From the NCBI RefSeq assembly GCF_011758805.1, contig NZ_JAANOW010000002.1:434001-498000 (forward strand): a stretch of 64,000 nucleotides of DNA. Direction: 5' to 3'. Under the pieces are notes generated by a model, which was not told where the DNA came from, searched no databases, and saw only the letters and a list, made by a program, of their open reading frames with translations. Origin of the DNA: Mycolicibacterium fluoranthenivorans (GTDB lineage Bacteria > Actinomycetota > Actinomycetes > Mycobacteriales > Mycobacteriaceae). Of this stretch, positions 44,974 through 53,586 are shown one piece after another (the first letter of the stretch is position 1; each line of letters begins with the position of its first letter). A program made the position numbers and the translations under genes.

Positions 44974-45723
44974 GTGCCACCACCCGAGCGCAAGGCGCAG
45001 GTCCGTGCGATCGGACGCCCGCGCCTTGAGGCGGGACCGGAAACCGGCGGCGGGCCGCCCGAGTCGCCACGCACCGGGATCGTCAATGCCGCCACCAAGC
45101 TGTTCTCGGAACGGGGCTACGCCCAGACCACGATGAGCGATATCGCGCGTGCCGCCGGTCTGCAGCAGTCCTCGCTGTACTACTGGTTCCGCAACAAGGA
45201 GCAACTCCTGCAGGAGACGCTGCTCGTCAACCGCGCACCGCTGAAATTCATCGCCGAGGTCGGCGCGGGATCGGGCTCGCCTGCGGTCAAGCTGTACCGC
45301 CTGCTGCGCTTCGACACCATGCAACTGGCGATGTCGCCGATCGATTTCAACGAGATCCAGCGGATCGCCCACGAACAGCGCGCCGAGTTCCACCAGTTCT
45401 GGGCCGATTACGAACGGCTGCGCCAGTGGGTGGTCGACCTGATCGGCGCCGCGGTCGGGGAGGGCAAGTTCATCGATTGCGACCGCGACGAGACCGCGGG
45501 CCTGCTGCTGAACTTCGACGAGGGCGCCCAGAAGCGAACCCGGCTGCATCCCGACCACGGGGACCGTGCCGAGGAGGCGATCCGGGTCGGCGAGCAGGTC
45601 GCCACCATCGCCGTGCGCGGACTGCTCAAACGCCCCAGCGAGATCGGCCGCATCACCGCACAGGCCGCGCAGTTCGACGACGCCGCCATCGCACTTCGGG
45701 TCAGCCTGCACGCTTTCGACTGA
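44974..45723 (+). CDS. TetR-family transcriptional regulator
   Basis: A 249-residue regulator with an N-terminal basic extension (about 30 residues), a TetR HTH (AATKLFSERGYAQTTMSDIARAAG, then SSLYYWFRNKEQLL) and a ligand domain. Its promoter box and GTG start lie 10 and 23 bases after the creatininase stop, so it can be expressed on its own or by read-through. It probably controls the NCS1-Rieske-ligase-creatininase operon. An ATG at 44965 is in frame, but the leaderless GTG fits better. Confidence 0.83.
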   Translation: MPPPERKAQVRAIGRPRLEAGPETGGGPPESPRTGIVNAATKLFSERGYAQTTMSDIARAAGLQQSSLYYWFRNKEQLLQETLLVNRAPLKFIAEVGAGSGSPAVKLYRLLRFDTMQLAMSPIDFNEIQRIAHEQRAEFHQFWADYERLRQWVVDLIGAAVGEGKFIDCDRDETAGLLLNFDEGAQKRTRLHPDHGDRAEEAIRVGEQVATIAVRGLLKRPSEIGRITAQAAQFDDAAIALRVSLHAFD

Positions 45724-45802
45724 GCGAGGCCCGGCCGCCGGGGCTTTCGTCCGGCGCCGAACCGACCTACTCTGGTGTGACCCACATCACCAGGGAGGTC
45801 CG

Positions 45803-46231
45803 GTGCGCATCTCCGACGTGCTGAAGAACAAGGGATCGGCGGTCGCCACGATCGCCCCGGAGACCACGGTCGCCGTGCTGCTGGCGGGCCTCGTCAGGCG
45901 CAACATCGGCGCGATGGTGGTGGTCGGACCGGATGGTCCGGTGGGCATCGTGTCCGAGCGGGACGTGGTCCGCAAACTCCACGAGCTGGGTGCGGATCTG
46001 CTGGAGCGCCCCGTCGCGGACATCATGACCAAGCATCTCGTCTACTGCTCATCCGGTGATTCGGTGGACAGCCTGAGCGCGGCGATGACCCACAACCGGG
46101 TGCGGCATATTCCGGTGCTCGACGACGGAAAGCTGGCTGGGATCGTCAGCATCGGTGATGTCGTGAAGACCCGGATGCAGGAACTGGAATCCCAGCAGGA
46201 ACAATTGCAGGCCTACATCACCCAGGGCTGA
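45803..46231 (+). CDS. Two-CBS-domain protein
   Basis: A 142-residue protein consisting of a CBS pair: ISDVLKNKGSAVATIAPETTV...GIVSERDVVRKL (first) and VADIMTKHLVYCSSGDSVDSL...GIVSIGDVVKTRM (second), with a Glu/Gln-rich tail. CBS pairs bind adenine nucleotides and regulate partners. It matches Rv2406c in size. GTG at 45803 with AGGGAGG upstream. In M. tuberculosis it neighbours the RNase Z-like gene; here the NCS1 operon separates the two. Confidence 0.9.
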   Translation: MRISDVLKNKGSAVATIAPETTVAVLLAGLVRRNIGAMVVVGPDGPVGIVSERDVVRKLHELGADLLERPVADIMTKHLVYCSSGDSVDSLSAAMTHNRVRHIPVLDDGKLAGIVSIGDVVKTRMQELESQQEQLQAYITQG

Positions 46232-46232
46232 A

Positions 46233-46238
46233 TACGCT
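46233..46238 (+). promoter_or_regulatory. Candidate -10 box for the GNAT gene
   Basis: TACGCT (TANNNT) lies immediately after the CBS-gene stop and ends six bases before the GTG at 46245, indicating a leaderless transcript. Confidence 0.4.
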
Positions 46239-46244
46239 GGGGTT

Positions 46245-46850
46245 GTGACCACCGTCGACGTCCGTCCCGCTGTCCGCGCCGATATCGCCGCACTGTCGCA
46301 GGTGCTCGGCCGCGCCTTCTACGACGACCCGGTGATGGCCTGGATGTTGCCCGATCCGGTGGCTCGGCGACGCAAACTGCATCGGGTGTTCGCGGCCCTG
46401 ACCCGGCATCACCACCTCTCACGCGGTGGGGTCGAGGTGGCGGCCGCGGGTTCGGTGCTCGGCGCAGCCGCGCTGTGGGATCCGCCCGGTCAGTGGCGGC
46501 ACACCGTCGGCGAGCAGGTGCGCGCCGCTCCGGGGTTGCTGCTGGCATTCGGCGCAGCCCTGCGCCGCGGGCAGCAGGCCGAGGAACTGATGCAGCGCCA
46601 TCATCCGGAGGAGCCGCATTGGTACCTCGCGGTGATCGGCAGCGATCCGTCCGTGCGGGGCAGCGGTCAGGGCCAGGCGTTGATGCGGTCCCGGCTGGAC
46701 CGCTGCGACGCCGAGCACGCCCCGGCGTACCTGGAGTCCAGCAATCCCGCCAATATCGGCTATTACCAACGGTTCGGCTTCGAGGTGACCGGGGAGATCG
46801 TGCTTCCGGACGGCCCGTCGCTGTGGCCGATGTGGCGGCAGCCACGGTAG
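46245..46850 (+). CDS. GNAT-family N-acetyltransferase
   Basis: A 201-residue GNAT. The N-terminal VRPAVRADIAALSQVLGRAF strand-helix, the acetyl-CoA-binding LAVIGSDPSVRGSGQGQALM near residue 128 (the V-x-x-x-x-R/Q-G-x-G motif) and the C-terminal YYQRFGFEVTGEI complete the fold. It belongs to the subgroup with an amphipathic HHHL loop; the substrate is unknown. Probably leaderless GTG start. The gene ends where the cobalamin riboswitch begins. Confidence 0.85.
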   Translation: MTTVDVRPAVRADIAALSQVLGRAFYDDPVMAWMLPDPVARRRKLHRVFAALTRHHHLSRGGVEVAAAGSVLGAAALWDPPGQWRHTVGEQVRAAPGLLLAFGAALRRGQQAEELMQRHHPEEPHWYLAVIGSDPSVRGSGQGQALMRSRLDRCDAEHAPAYLESSNPANIGYYQRFGFEVTGEIVLPDGPSLWPMWRQPR

Positions 46851-46851
46851 A

Positions 46852-46950
46852 GTGCGGATGCCGACCAGCAGGGGAATCCGGTGAGAATCCGGAGCTGACG
46901 CGCAACGGTGTGAGGCGAACGCCTCGAGTCCGACTGCCTGCCGCCGGTAC
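46852..46950 (+). ncRNA. Cobalamin riboswitch
   Basis: Contains the conserved B12-box architecture: CAGGGGAATCCGGTGAGAAT, CCGGAGCTGACGCGCAACGG and then GAGTCCGACTGCCTGCC. It is followed by a GGCCC/GGGCC hairpin and GAAGGAAG (the ribosome-binding site of the next gene), so binding of adenosyl- or other cobalamin would repress translation or transcription of the downstream importer operon. Confidence 0.9.
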
Positions 46951-47001
46951 CGAACGTCGACGGCCCCGCGACCGGGCCCCGTATCGAAGGAAGCCCCCGC
47001 C

Positions 47002-48027
47002 GTGCGCGCTTTCGCCATGCTCGTATCCGTCCTCACCGTCGTCACCGCATGCAGCCCGGCGACATCCGCCGAGCGCGCCCCGACGGCGGCTCTCACCGCC
47101 GGCCACACCAGCTATCCGTTGACGTTGGACAACTGTGGTGTCCGAGTCACGTTCGACAGGCCGCCGCAACGCGCGGTCTCGCTGTACCAGGCCTCGACGG
47201 AGATCCTGCTGTCGCTCGGATTGGCCGACCGGATGGTGGGAACGTCGACATGGTTCGATCCGGTGCTTCCCGAGGTGGCCTCCGACAGCGCCAAGGTGCC
47301 CCGGCTCGCCGACAATGACCCTTCCCTGGAGACGGTGCTCAGTGTCGAGCCGGATCTGGTGACCTCGGCCAGCGCACATACCTTCACCCCGGCGGTGGTG
47401 GCCGACCGGACCCGGTTCGCTCAATTGGGCATTCCCACTTATCAATCGCCGTCGGTGTGCACAGGTGCCGACGTCCACGGTGCCGACGTCACCCGCTCAG
47501 CTCCTCTGCAGATGGACACTCTGTTTCGCGAGATAGCAGAATTGGCGGCAATTTTCGATGTGCAGGACCGTGGCCGGGAACTGGTCGCCCAGCTCAAGCG
47601 GCGACTGTCCGTCGCCCCCGCGCCGTCCATGCCCCACCCGACGGTCGCGTTCTGGTTCTCCGGTCTGCGGGCGCCGTATTTCGCGGGATGCTGCTCGGCG
47701 CCCGGGCTCTATGCGCGCGAACTGGGGGCTGCCAACGTGTTCGCCGACGCACGGGAGGACTGGCCCGAGGTCAGCTGGGAGGCGCTGGCCGACCGCGATC
47801 CGGATGTCCTGGTGCTGGCCGATCTCAGTCGCCGGAGGGTGGACGGTGACGCACTGGACACCAAAATCGCGTTCCTGGAATCCAATCCGGTCACCAGGAA
47901 CCTGACGGCGGTGCGTCACAAGCGCTTTGTGGTGCTGACCGGATCCGAACTGGATCCCGGCATCCGGCAGGTCCAGGCGGTCGAACGGCTCGCCGCCGGG
48001 TTCGCCTCGATCGGGCCGGCGAAATGA
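47002..48027 (+). CDS. BtuF-like substrate-binding lipoprotein 1
   Basis: A 341-residue exported binding protein with a lipobox VVTAC near residue 17. Two alpha/beta lobes: RAVSLYQASTEILLSLGLADRMVG near 57 and a C-terminal VSWEALADRDPDVLVLADLS near 254, joined by a helix, as in BtuF/FepB. The central GCCSAPG motif is unusual and is shared with the next gene. Riboswitch control points to corrinoid binding. GTG start with GAAGGAAG upstream. The stop overlaps the next start (ATGA). Confidence 0.85.
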   Translation: MRAFAMLVSVLTVVTACSPATSAERAPTAALTAGHTSYPLTLDNCGVRVTFDRPPQRAVSLYQASTEILLSLGLADRMVGTSTWFDPVLPEVASDSAKVPRLADNDPSLETVLSVEPDLVTSASAHTFTPAVVADRTRFAQLGIPTYQSPSVCTGADVHGADVTRSAPLQMDTLFREIAELAAIFDVQDRGRELVAQLKRRLSVAPAPSMPHPTVAFWFSGLRAPYFAGCCSAPGLYARELGAANVFADAREDWPEVSWEALADRDPDVLVLADLSRRRVDGDALDTKIAFLESNPVTRNLTAVRHKRFVVLTGSELDPGIRQVQAVERLAAGFASIGPAK

Positions 48028-49031
48028 TCGGCAGGCTGGTCGTCGTCTGTGCGGCGTTCGTCCTGGTCGGGTGTGGCGAAGTGGCGCAGACGAGCAAACC
48101 CGTGGCAGTCGGTGGATTTCCGCTGACGGTGCGCAACTGCGGTCACGATGTGGTGATCGATGCGCCGCCGGCGCGGGCGGTCTCGCTGAACCAGAGCTCG
48201 ACGGAGATTCTGCTGTCGCTCGGCCTTGCCGACCGGATGGTGGGCACCGCCACGTGGACCGACCCGATCCGCCCCGACCTCGCATCCGCCAACGCGCGCG
48301 TCCCGCAACTGTCGATGAACAAACCCTCGATGGAAGCGGTGCTGGATGCCGAACCCGATTTCGTGTCCGCATCTTTCGCGGGAACCCTCGGCCCCGGTGG
48401 TGTTGCCGATCGCGCTGAGTTCGACAAGCTCGGTGTGCCGACCTATCTCGCGCCCAGCGACTGCGTGGGCAAGGTGGCGGGCAGCGAGGACGGCGCCCGC
48501 ACCGCACCGCTGACGATGACCCTGATCTATGACGAAATCCGGGACCTGGCCAAGATCTTCGATGTCACCGACCGTGGCGAGAAGCTGATCGGCGAACTGC
48601 AGCGACGCATGACGGATGCCGCCGTCACCGCCGATGTCGATCTGGCCTTCTGGTTCTCCGATATCCGGGCGCCGTACCTGGCCGGCTGCTGCGGCGCACC
48701 CGGAATCATCGCGAGCACGGTCGGTGCCCGCAATGTTCCGGCCGACACCGCCGACGAGTGGCCGCAGGTCAGCTGGGAGGCGATCGCCGACCTCGACCCC
48801 GACGCGCTGGTGCTGGCCGATCTGAGCCGGCGCACCATCGACGGTGACGCACTCGATACCAAAATCCGGTTCCTGGAATCGAATCCGGTGACCGCGCAGT
48901 TGACCGCGGTCCGGGAGAAGCGCTACATCGTGGTCAACGGTGCCGATCTCAACCCGTCCATCCGTACCGTCGACGGCACCGAGAAGGTGGCGCACCGGCT
49001 GCGTGAGCTGGGTCTCGTGGCAGGCAATTGA
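48024..49031 (+). CDS. BtuF-like substrate-binding lipoprotein 2
   Basis: A 335-residue paralogue of the preceding protein, with lipobox VLVGC near residue 17. It shares RAVSLNQSSTEILLSLGLADRMVGTATW, AGCCGAPG and VSWEAIADLDPDALVLADLS at the same spacing, so the pair arose by tandem duplication. The two may accept different corrinoids (for example cobalamin and a precursor) or form a heterodimer. ATGA and TTGA overlaps link it to both neighbours. Confidence 0.85.
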   Translation: MIGRLVVVCAAFVLVGCGEVAQTSKPVAVGGFPLTVRNCGHDVVIDAPPARAVSLNQSSTEILLSLGLADRMVGTATWTDPIRPDLASANARVPQLSMNKPSMEAVLDAEPDFVSASFAGTLGPGGVADRAEFDKLGVPTYLAPSDCVGKVAGSEDGARTAPLTMTLIYDEIRDLAKIFDVTDRGEKLIGELQRRMTDAAVTADVDLAFWFSDIRAPYLAGCCGAPGIIASTVGARNVPADTADEWPQVSWEAIADLDPDALVLADLSRRTIDGDALDTKIRFLESNPVTAQLTAVREKRYIVVNGADLNPSIRTVDGTEKVAHRLRELGLVAGN

Positions 49032-50053
49032 CCGTGCGCACGCCGGCATTGGTCACGCTGTGGATGTGCGGCCTCGTACTGTTGCTGGCCTCGGCCGCGG
49101 TGGCCATCACGATCGGTCCCGCTGCGCTGTCGGTCACCGACGTGTACCGGATCGTCGCCGAACATCTGGGCGCAGGTCCGTCGGGGGCGACGCGTCTGCA
49201 GGACGGCATCGTCTGGCAGTTGCGACTGCCCCGGGTGGCGTTGGCGGCGATCTGCGGTGCCGGTCTGGCCTTGTGCGGTGCGATCCTGCAGTCGCTGCTG
49301 CGCAACCCGCTGGCTGATCCGTTCGTGCTCGGCGTCTCCTCGGGCGCCTCGACGGGGGCGGTGCTGATCGTGGTGGTGGGCGCCGGGGCCGGCACGGTGT
49401 CCTTGTCCGGGGGCGCATTCGCCGGCGCCCTGCTGGCCTTCGCGGTGGTGCTGATGCTGGCGTATGCGGCCGGTGGGGGAACGGACCGGGTGGTGCTGGC
49501 CGGGGTCGCGGCGACCCAACTGTTCTCGGCGCTCACCTCGTTCATCGTGCTGTCCTCCGCCGACGCCGAGCAGACGCGCGGCGTGTTGTTCTGGCTGCTC
49601 GGTTCGTTGGCCGGGGTGAACTGGTCTGACGTGTTGACCTGTGGCCTGGTGGTGGCCGTCGGGCTGGCGTGCTGCCTGGGATTCGGTCGCACGCTCGACG
49701 CCTTCGCCTTCGGTGACGACGCCGCCGCCACCCTCGGCGTCCCGGTCCGCCGAGCGCGGATGATCCTGCTGGTGGTGACGGCCTTGATCACCGCGGCGCT
49801 GGTCAGTGCCACCGGTGCCATCGGTTTCGTCGGCCTGGTGTTACCGCATGCCGCGCGCTTCTTCGTCGGACCGAGTCATCTGCGGCTGCTACCGACGGTG
49901 ACACTGCTCGGCGCGATCTTCATGGTGTGGGTGGACACCCTGGCCCGCACCGCATTCGCGCCGCAGGAACTGCCCACCGGGGTGGTCACGGCGTTGTTGG
50001 GGGTGCCGGCATTCGCGGTGATCCTGCTGCGCCGCAGGGGTGTCAGCCGATGA
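49028..50053 (+). CDS. btuC: BtuC/FecCD-type ABC permease
   Basis: A 341-residue membrane permease of the vitamin B12/iron-siderophore class: about ten helices, with LRLPRVALAAICGAGLALCGA near 70, NPLADPFVLGVSSGASTGAV near 96 and FVGLVLPHAARFFVGPSHL near 269, all FecCD signatures. Works as a homodimer with the ATPase encoded next. TTG at 49028 overlaps the previous stop; a GTG at 49034 is an alternative. Corrinoid specificity comes from the riboswitch context rather than the permease itself. Confidence 0.88.
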   Translation: MTVRTPALVTLWMCGLVLLLASAAVAITIGPAALSVTDVYRIVAEHLGAGPSGATRLQDGIVWQLRLPRVALAAICGAGLALCGAILQSLLRNPLADPFVLGVSSGASTGAVLIVVVGAGAGTVSLSGGAFAGALLAFAVVLMLAYAAGGGTDRVVLAGVAATQLFSALTSFIVLSSADAEQTRGVLFWLLGSLAGVNWSDVLTCGLVVAVGLACCLGFGRTLDAFAFGDDAAATLGVPVRRARMILLVVTALITAALVSATGAIGFVGLVLPHAARFFVGPSHLRLLPTVTLLGAIFMVWVDTLARTAFAPQELPTGVVTALLGVPAFAVILLRRRGVSR

Positions 50054-50841
50054 GCCTGCGCGCGTCGGACGTGGCCTGGTCCAGGTCGGGCCGGCTGATA
50101 CTCGATGGTGTCACCGTGGATCCGGAACCTGGCAGCACCCTCGGTCTGCTGGGGCCGAACGGATCGGGAAAGTCGTCGCTGTTGCGCCTGTTGGCCGGGG
50201 TGGATCGCCCGGATTCCGGGGCGGTCGAACTCGACGGCACGGCGCTGGCCCGGTTGTCGCGCCGGGCCGTGGCGCGTCGCGTGGCGATGGTCAGCCAGCA
50301 CGCCGATACCGATCTGCACATCACGGTGCGAGAGGTGGTGCGGCTGGGCCGCATTCCCCACGCCGGACCGATCGGTGGGGACCGCGACACCGATCGCGCG
50401 GTGGCCGATGCGCTGGTGGCGACCGGACTGACGGATATGGCAGCCCGTCATTGGCACACGCTGTCCGGAGGTGAGCGGCAACGGGTGCAGATTGCCCGCG
50501 CCCTGGCGCAGCAGCCCGGCGAACTGCTGCTCGACGAGCCGACCAACCATCTCGACATCGCGCACCAACTCGACATACTGACCTTGATCCGCGATCTGGA
50601 CATCACCGCGGTGGTCGCACTGCACGACCTCAACCTGGCGGCGATGTTCTGTGATCACCTGGTGGTGCTGTCCTCGGGACGAGTGGTGGCCGCGGGCACG
50701 CCGGCGGAGGTGCTGACCGAACGCCTGGTGGCCGATGTCTACCGGGTCGACTGCCACATCACCGTCGCCGACGGTAGGCCCAGCGTCCGCTACACCGCAC
50801 CCTGCAAACCCGGTCAGGCGGTGGCGACCTCCTCCACCTGA
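50050..50841 (+). CDS. btuD: BtuD/FecE-type ABC ATPase
   Basis: A 263-residue ATPase: Walker A GPNGSGKSS near residue 35, signature LSGGERQRVQIARAL near 138, Walker B LLLDEPTNHLD near 160 and the H-loop His in VALHDLN near 193. It energises the permease encoded upstream, with which it overlaps by ATGA. The set forms a complete importer with two binding lipoproteins. Sequence alone does not separate B12 from siderophore ATPases; the cobalamin riboswitch does. Confidence 0.88.
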   Translation: MSLRASDVAWSRSGRLILDGVTVDPEPGSTLGLLGPNGSGKSSLLRLLAGVDRPDSGAVELDGTALARLSRRAVARRVAMVSQHADTDLHITVREVVRLGRIPHAGPIGGDRDTDRAVADALVATGLTDMAARHWHTLSGGERQRVQIARALAQQPGELLLDEPTNHLDIAHQLDILTLIRDLDITAVVALHDLNLAAMFCDHLVVLSSGRVVAAGTPAEVLTERLVADVYRVDCHITVADGRPSVRYTAPCKPGQAVATSST

Positions 50842-50970
50842 TCGGCCAGCGAGTTGTCCGCGAACGCACCGCGGTACGTGGCGGCCCCTCGGTTGGGCGT
50901 GCGGGTTCCGGTCTGAGCACACCGGACGCGCGCCGAGATCGACGAAATGGCGGAATCCACTCGCACAATC

Positions 50971-50994
50971 CCGCCCGTTTGATCAGTTGGGCGG
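50971..50994. repeat. 24-bp palindromic element, copy 2
   Basis: CCGCCC-N3-TGATCA-N3-GGGCGG, the same architecture as at 4097-4120, with different N3 bases (GTT and GTT). It lies between the importer ATPase gene and the convergent PemK-like gene. Confidence 0.6.
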
Positions 50995-51028
50995 ATTCAG
51001 GACGCCGCGGTATTCAGGACGCCGCAGA
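50995..51028. repeat. Tandem 17-base direct repeat
   Basis: ATTCAGGACGCCGC occurs twice, 17 bases apart (50995 and 51012), immediately after the palindrome. The second unit runs to the edge of the PemK-like stop region. Probably a small tandem duplication. Confidence 0.5.
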
Positions 51029-51030
51029 AC

Positions 51031-51624
51031 TCACGACCATGAGTACTCGGCGCGCAGCCGGGTGGCGACGATCTCGAACTTCTCGCGATCGAGCACGGCG
51101 CCCTCGCGGCGGATGCCGTCTTCGGGGACGTCGAGCACCCGGTCCAGCCGCACCCAGCTGGGGCGTCCCTCGTAGTCCCAGCTGCCGGCGCCGATCGAGA
51201 CCCACTCGCGGTCGCCGGCGTGGCGCTCCTGGCTGGACAGCATCAACCCGAGCAGCACACTGCGGTCACGTCCCACCACCAGCACGGGCCGGTCCTTGCC
51301 CCGGGTCGGGTCGTCCTCGTAGACCACCCAGGTCCACACGATCTCACCGGGATCCGCCTGCCCGTCCAGGTTCGGGGCGTAGCTGACCCGGCGGGCCCGG
51401 TGGGCGGTGGGCACGCTCTCGCTGGTCACCGGCCGCCCGGCGGTGATGGCCGGAGGCTGCTGCTGCGCCGGGGTGCCGGCGAGTACGTCCAAGCCGATCT
51501 TGATGCCCTGTTGCAGGACCCGCTCGGGAGTCGGCAACTGCCGGATCAGCTTGGGCGCTTCGTTGAAGACGAGATGCCCGGCGTCCGCCAGAAAACGTTG
51601 GAACGGTTTCCACTGCGACGCCAT
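51031..51624 (-). CDS. PemK/MazF-like domain protein
   Basis: A 197-residue protein: a helical N-terminal 75 residues (SQWKPFQRFLADAGHLVFNE) and a C-terminal PemK/MazF-like fold, PGEIVWTWVVYEDDPTRGKDRPVLVVGRD, then LLGLMLSSQ. That pattern matches endoribonuclease toxins, but the protein is longer than MazF, has no antitoxin gene beside it and occupies the conserved Rv2405 position, so it is probably a housekeeping relative. ATG at 51624; the longer frame to 51666 is not needed. Divergent from lepA. Confidence 0.75.
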   Translation of the reverse strand: MASQWKPFQRFLADAGHLVFNEAPKLIRQLPTPERVLQQGIKIGLDVLAGTPAQQQPPAITAGRPVTSESVPTAHRARRVSYAPNLDGQADPGEIVWTWVVYEDDPTRGKDRPVLVVGRDRSVLLGLMLSSQERHAGDREWVSIGAGSWDYEGRPSWVRLDRVLDVPEDGIRREGAVLDREKFEIVATRLRAEYSWS

Positions 51625-51647
51625 ACCGACGAGGATAGGTCCTCCGA

Positions 51648-53555
51648 TTGTGTCGCGACGGTCCATGCTCGATACGCTGGAGCAACCTATCGAGCTTGGA
51701 CCAGGAGATTCCCATCAGCAGTTTCGCCGACAAGACGTTCACTGCGCCGGCGCAGATCCGGAACTTCTGCATCATCGCCCACATTGACCACGGCAAGTCG
51801 ACGCTGGCCGACCGGATGCTGGGGATCACCGGCGTCGTCGCCGACCGCGATATGCGCGCCCAGTATCTGGACCGGATGGATATCGAGCGGGAACGCGGTA
51901 TCACCATCAAGGCGCAGAACGTCCGGCTGCCCTGGTCGGTGAACGGCGAAGACTTCGTGCTGCACCTCATCGACACCCCCGGGCACGTCGACTTCACCTA
52001 TGAGGTGTCCCGGGCGCTGGAGGCCTGCGAGGGCGCGGTGCTGCTGGTCGACGCCGCTCAGGGCATCGAGGCGCAGACGTTGGCGAACCTGTACCTGGCG
52101 CTGGACCGGGATCTGACGATCATCCCGGTACTCAACAAGATCGACCTGCCCGCCGCCGACCCGGACCGCTACGCCGGTGAGATCGCCCACATCATCGGCT
52201 GCGAACCGAGCGATGTGCTGCGCGTCTCCGGCAAGACGGGCGAGGGGGTCCGCGAACTTCTCGACGAGGTGGTGCGCTTGGTCCCGGCGCCCGTCGGTGA
52301 CGCCGACGCACCCGCGCGGGCCATGATCTTCGACTCGGTCTACGACATCTACCGCGGCGTGGTCACCTACGTGCGGGTGGTCGACGGCAAGCTCTCCCCG
52401 CGCGAGAAGATCAAGATGATGTCGACCGGGGCGACGCACGAGTTGCTCGAGGTCGGCATCGTCTCGCCGGAACCGAAGGCCTCCGACGGACTGGGCGTCG
52501 GTGAGGTCGGGTATCTGATCACCGGGGTCAAGGACGTCCGCCAGTCGAAGGTGGGTGACACGGTCACCTCCGCCCGGCACGGCGCCACCGAGGCGCTGAC
52601 CGGATACCGCGAACCCCGGCCGATGGTGTATTCCGGCCTCTACCCGGTGGACGGCTCGGACTATCCGGTGCTGCGCGAGGCCTTGGACAAGCTGCAGCTC
52701 AACGATGCCGCGCTGACCTATGAGCCGGAGACATCGGTGGCGCTGGGCTTCGGCTTCCGATGCGGATTCCTGGGTCTGCTGCACATGGAGATCACCCGTG
52801 AGCGCCTGGAGCGGGAGTTCAATCTCGACCTCATCTCGACCGCGCCCAACGTGGTGTACCGCGTGGTGAAAGAGGACAACAGCGAGCTCATCGTGACCAA
52901 CCCGTCCATCTGGCCCGAGGGCAAGGTGCGCGCCGTGTACGAACCAGTGGTCAAGACCACGGTGATCGCGCCCAGCGAGTTCATCGGCACCATCATGGAG
53001 TTGTGCCAACAGCGGCGCGGTGAGCTGGGTGGGATGGACTACCTGTCCCCGGAGCGCGTCGAACTGCGCTACACGATGCCGCTCGGCGAGATCATCTTCG
53101 ATTTCTTCGACTCGCTGAAATCGCGCACCCGCGGGTACGCCAGCCTCGATTACGAGGAGGCCGGCGAGCAGGAGGCCGACCTGGTGAAGGTCGACATCCT
53201 GCTGCAGGGGGAGGCCGTCGACGCGTTCAGCGCCATCGTGCACAAGGACGGCGCGGCGGCGTACGGCAACAAGATGACCACCAAGCTCAAGGAGCTGATC
53301 CCGCGCCAGCAGTTCGAGGTGCCGGTGCAGGCGGCGATCGGGTCGCGAATCATCGCGCGCGAGAACATCCGTGCCATCCGCAAGGACGTGCTGAGCAAGT
53401 GCTACGGCGGTGACATCACGCGTAAGCGCAAACTGCTGGAGAAGCAGAAGGAAGGCAAGAAGCGGATGAAGACCATCGGCCGGGTCGAGGTCCCGCAGGA
53501 AGCCTTCGTGGCGGCGCTGTCCTCCGACGCCGCGGCGGACAAGCCGAAGAAGTGA
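51648..53555 (+). CDS. lepA: Elongation factor 4 (LepA) translational GTPase
   Basis: A GTPase of up to 635 residues. G1 is [10 protein letters not shown]3 DTPGHVDF, G4 NKID and the effector region contains ERERGITIK; later EF-G-like domains and the LepA-specific C-terminal domain ([30 protein letters not shown]) are complete. It binds ribosomes and affects initiation/back-translocation under stress. No ATG or GTG precedes the conserved [12 protein letters not shown] in frame; TTG at 51648 or TTG at 51696 must be used. The coordinate given is the longer choice. Confidence 0.95.
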   Translation: MCRDGPCSIRWSNLSSLDQEIPISSFADKTFTAPAQIRNFCIIAHIDHGKSTLADRMLGITGVVADRDMRAQYLDRMDIERERGITIKAQNVRLPWSVNGEDFVLHLIDTPGHVDFTYEVSRALEACEGAVLLVDAAQGIEAQTLANLYLALDRDLTIIPVLNKIDLPAADPDRYAGEIAHIIGCEPSDVLRVSGKTGEGVRELLDEVVRLVPAPVGDADAPARAMIFDSVYDIYRGVVTYVRVVDGKLSPREKIKMMSTGATHELLEVGIVSPEPKASDGLGVGEVGYLITGVKDVRQSKVGDTVTSARHGATEALTGYREPRPMVYSGLYPVDGSDYPVLREALDKLQLNDAALTYEPETSVALGFGFRCGFLGLLHMEITRERLEREFNLDLISTAPNVVYRVVKEDNSELIVTNPSIWPEGKVRAVYEPVVKTTVIAPSEFIGTIMELCQQRRGELGGMDYLSPERVELRYTMPLGEIIFDFFDSLKSRTRGYASLDYEEAGEQEADLVKVDILLQGEAVDAFSAIVHKDGAAAYGNKMTTKLKELIPRQQFEVPVQAAIGSRIIARENIRAIRKDVLSKCYGGDITRKRKLLEKQKEGKKRMKTIGRVEVPQEAFVAALSSDAAADKPKK

Positions 53556-53586
53556 CTCGGGCCGCGCCATCGGTCACAATGGCGCG

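Noticed and set aside
51031..51624. Complete toxin-antitoxin module
   Set aside because: No antitoxin-like gene next to the PemK-like gene; neighbours are lepA and an ABC ATPase.
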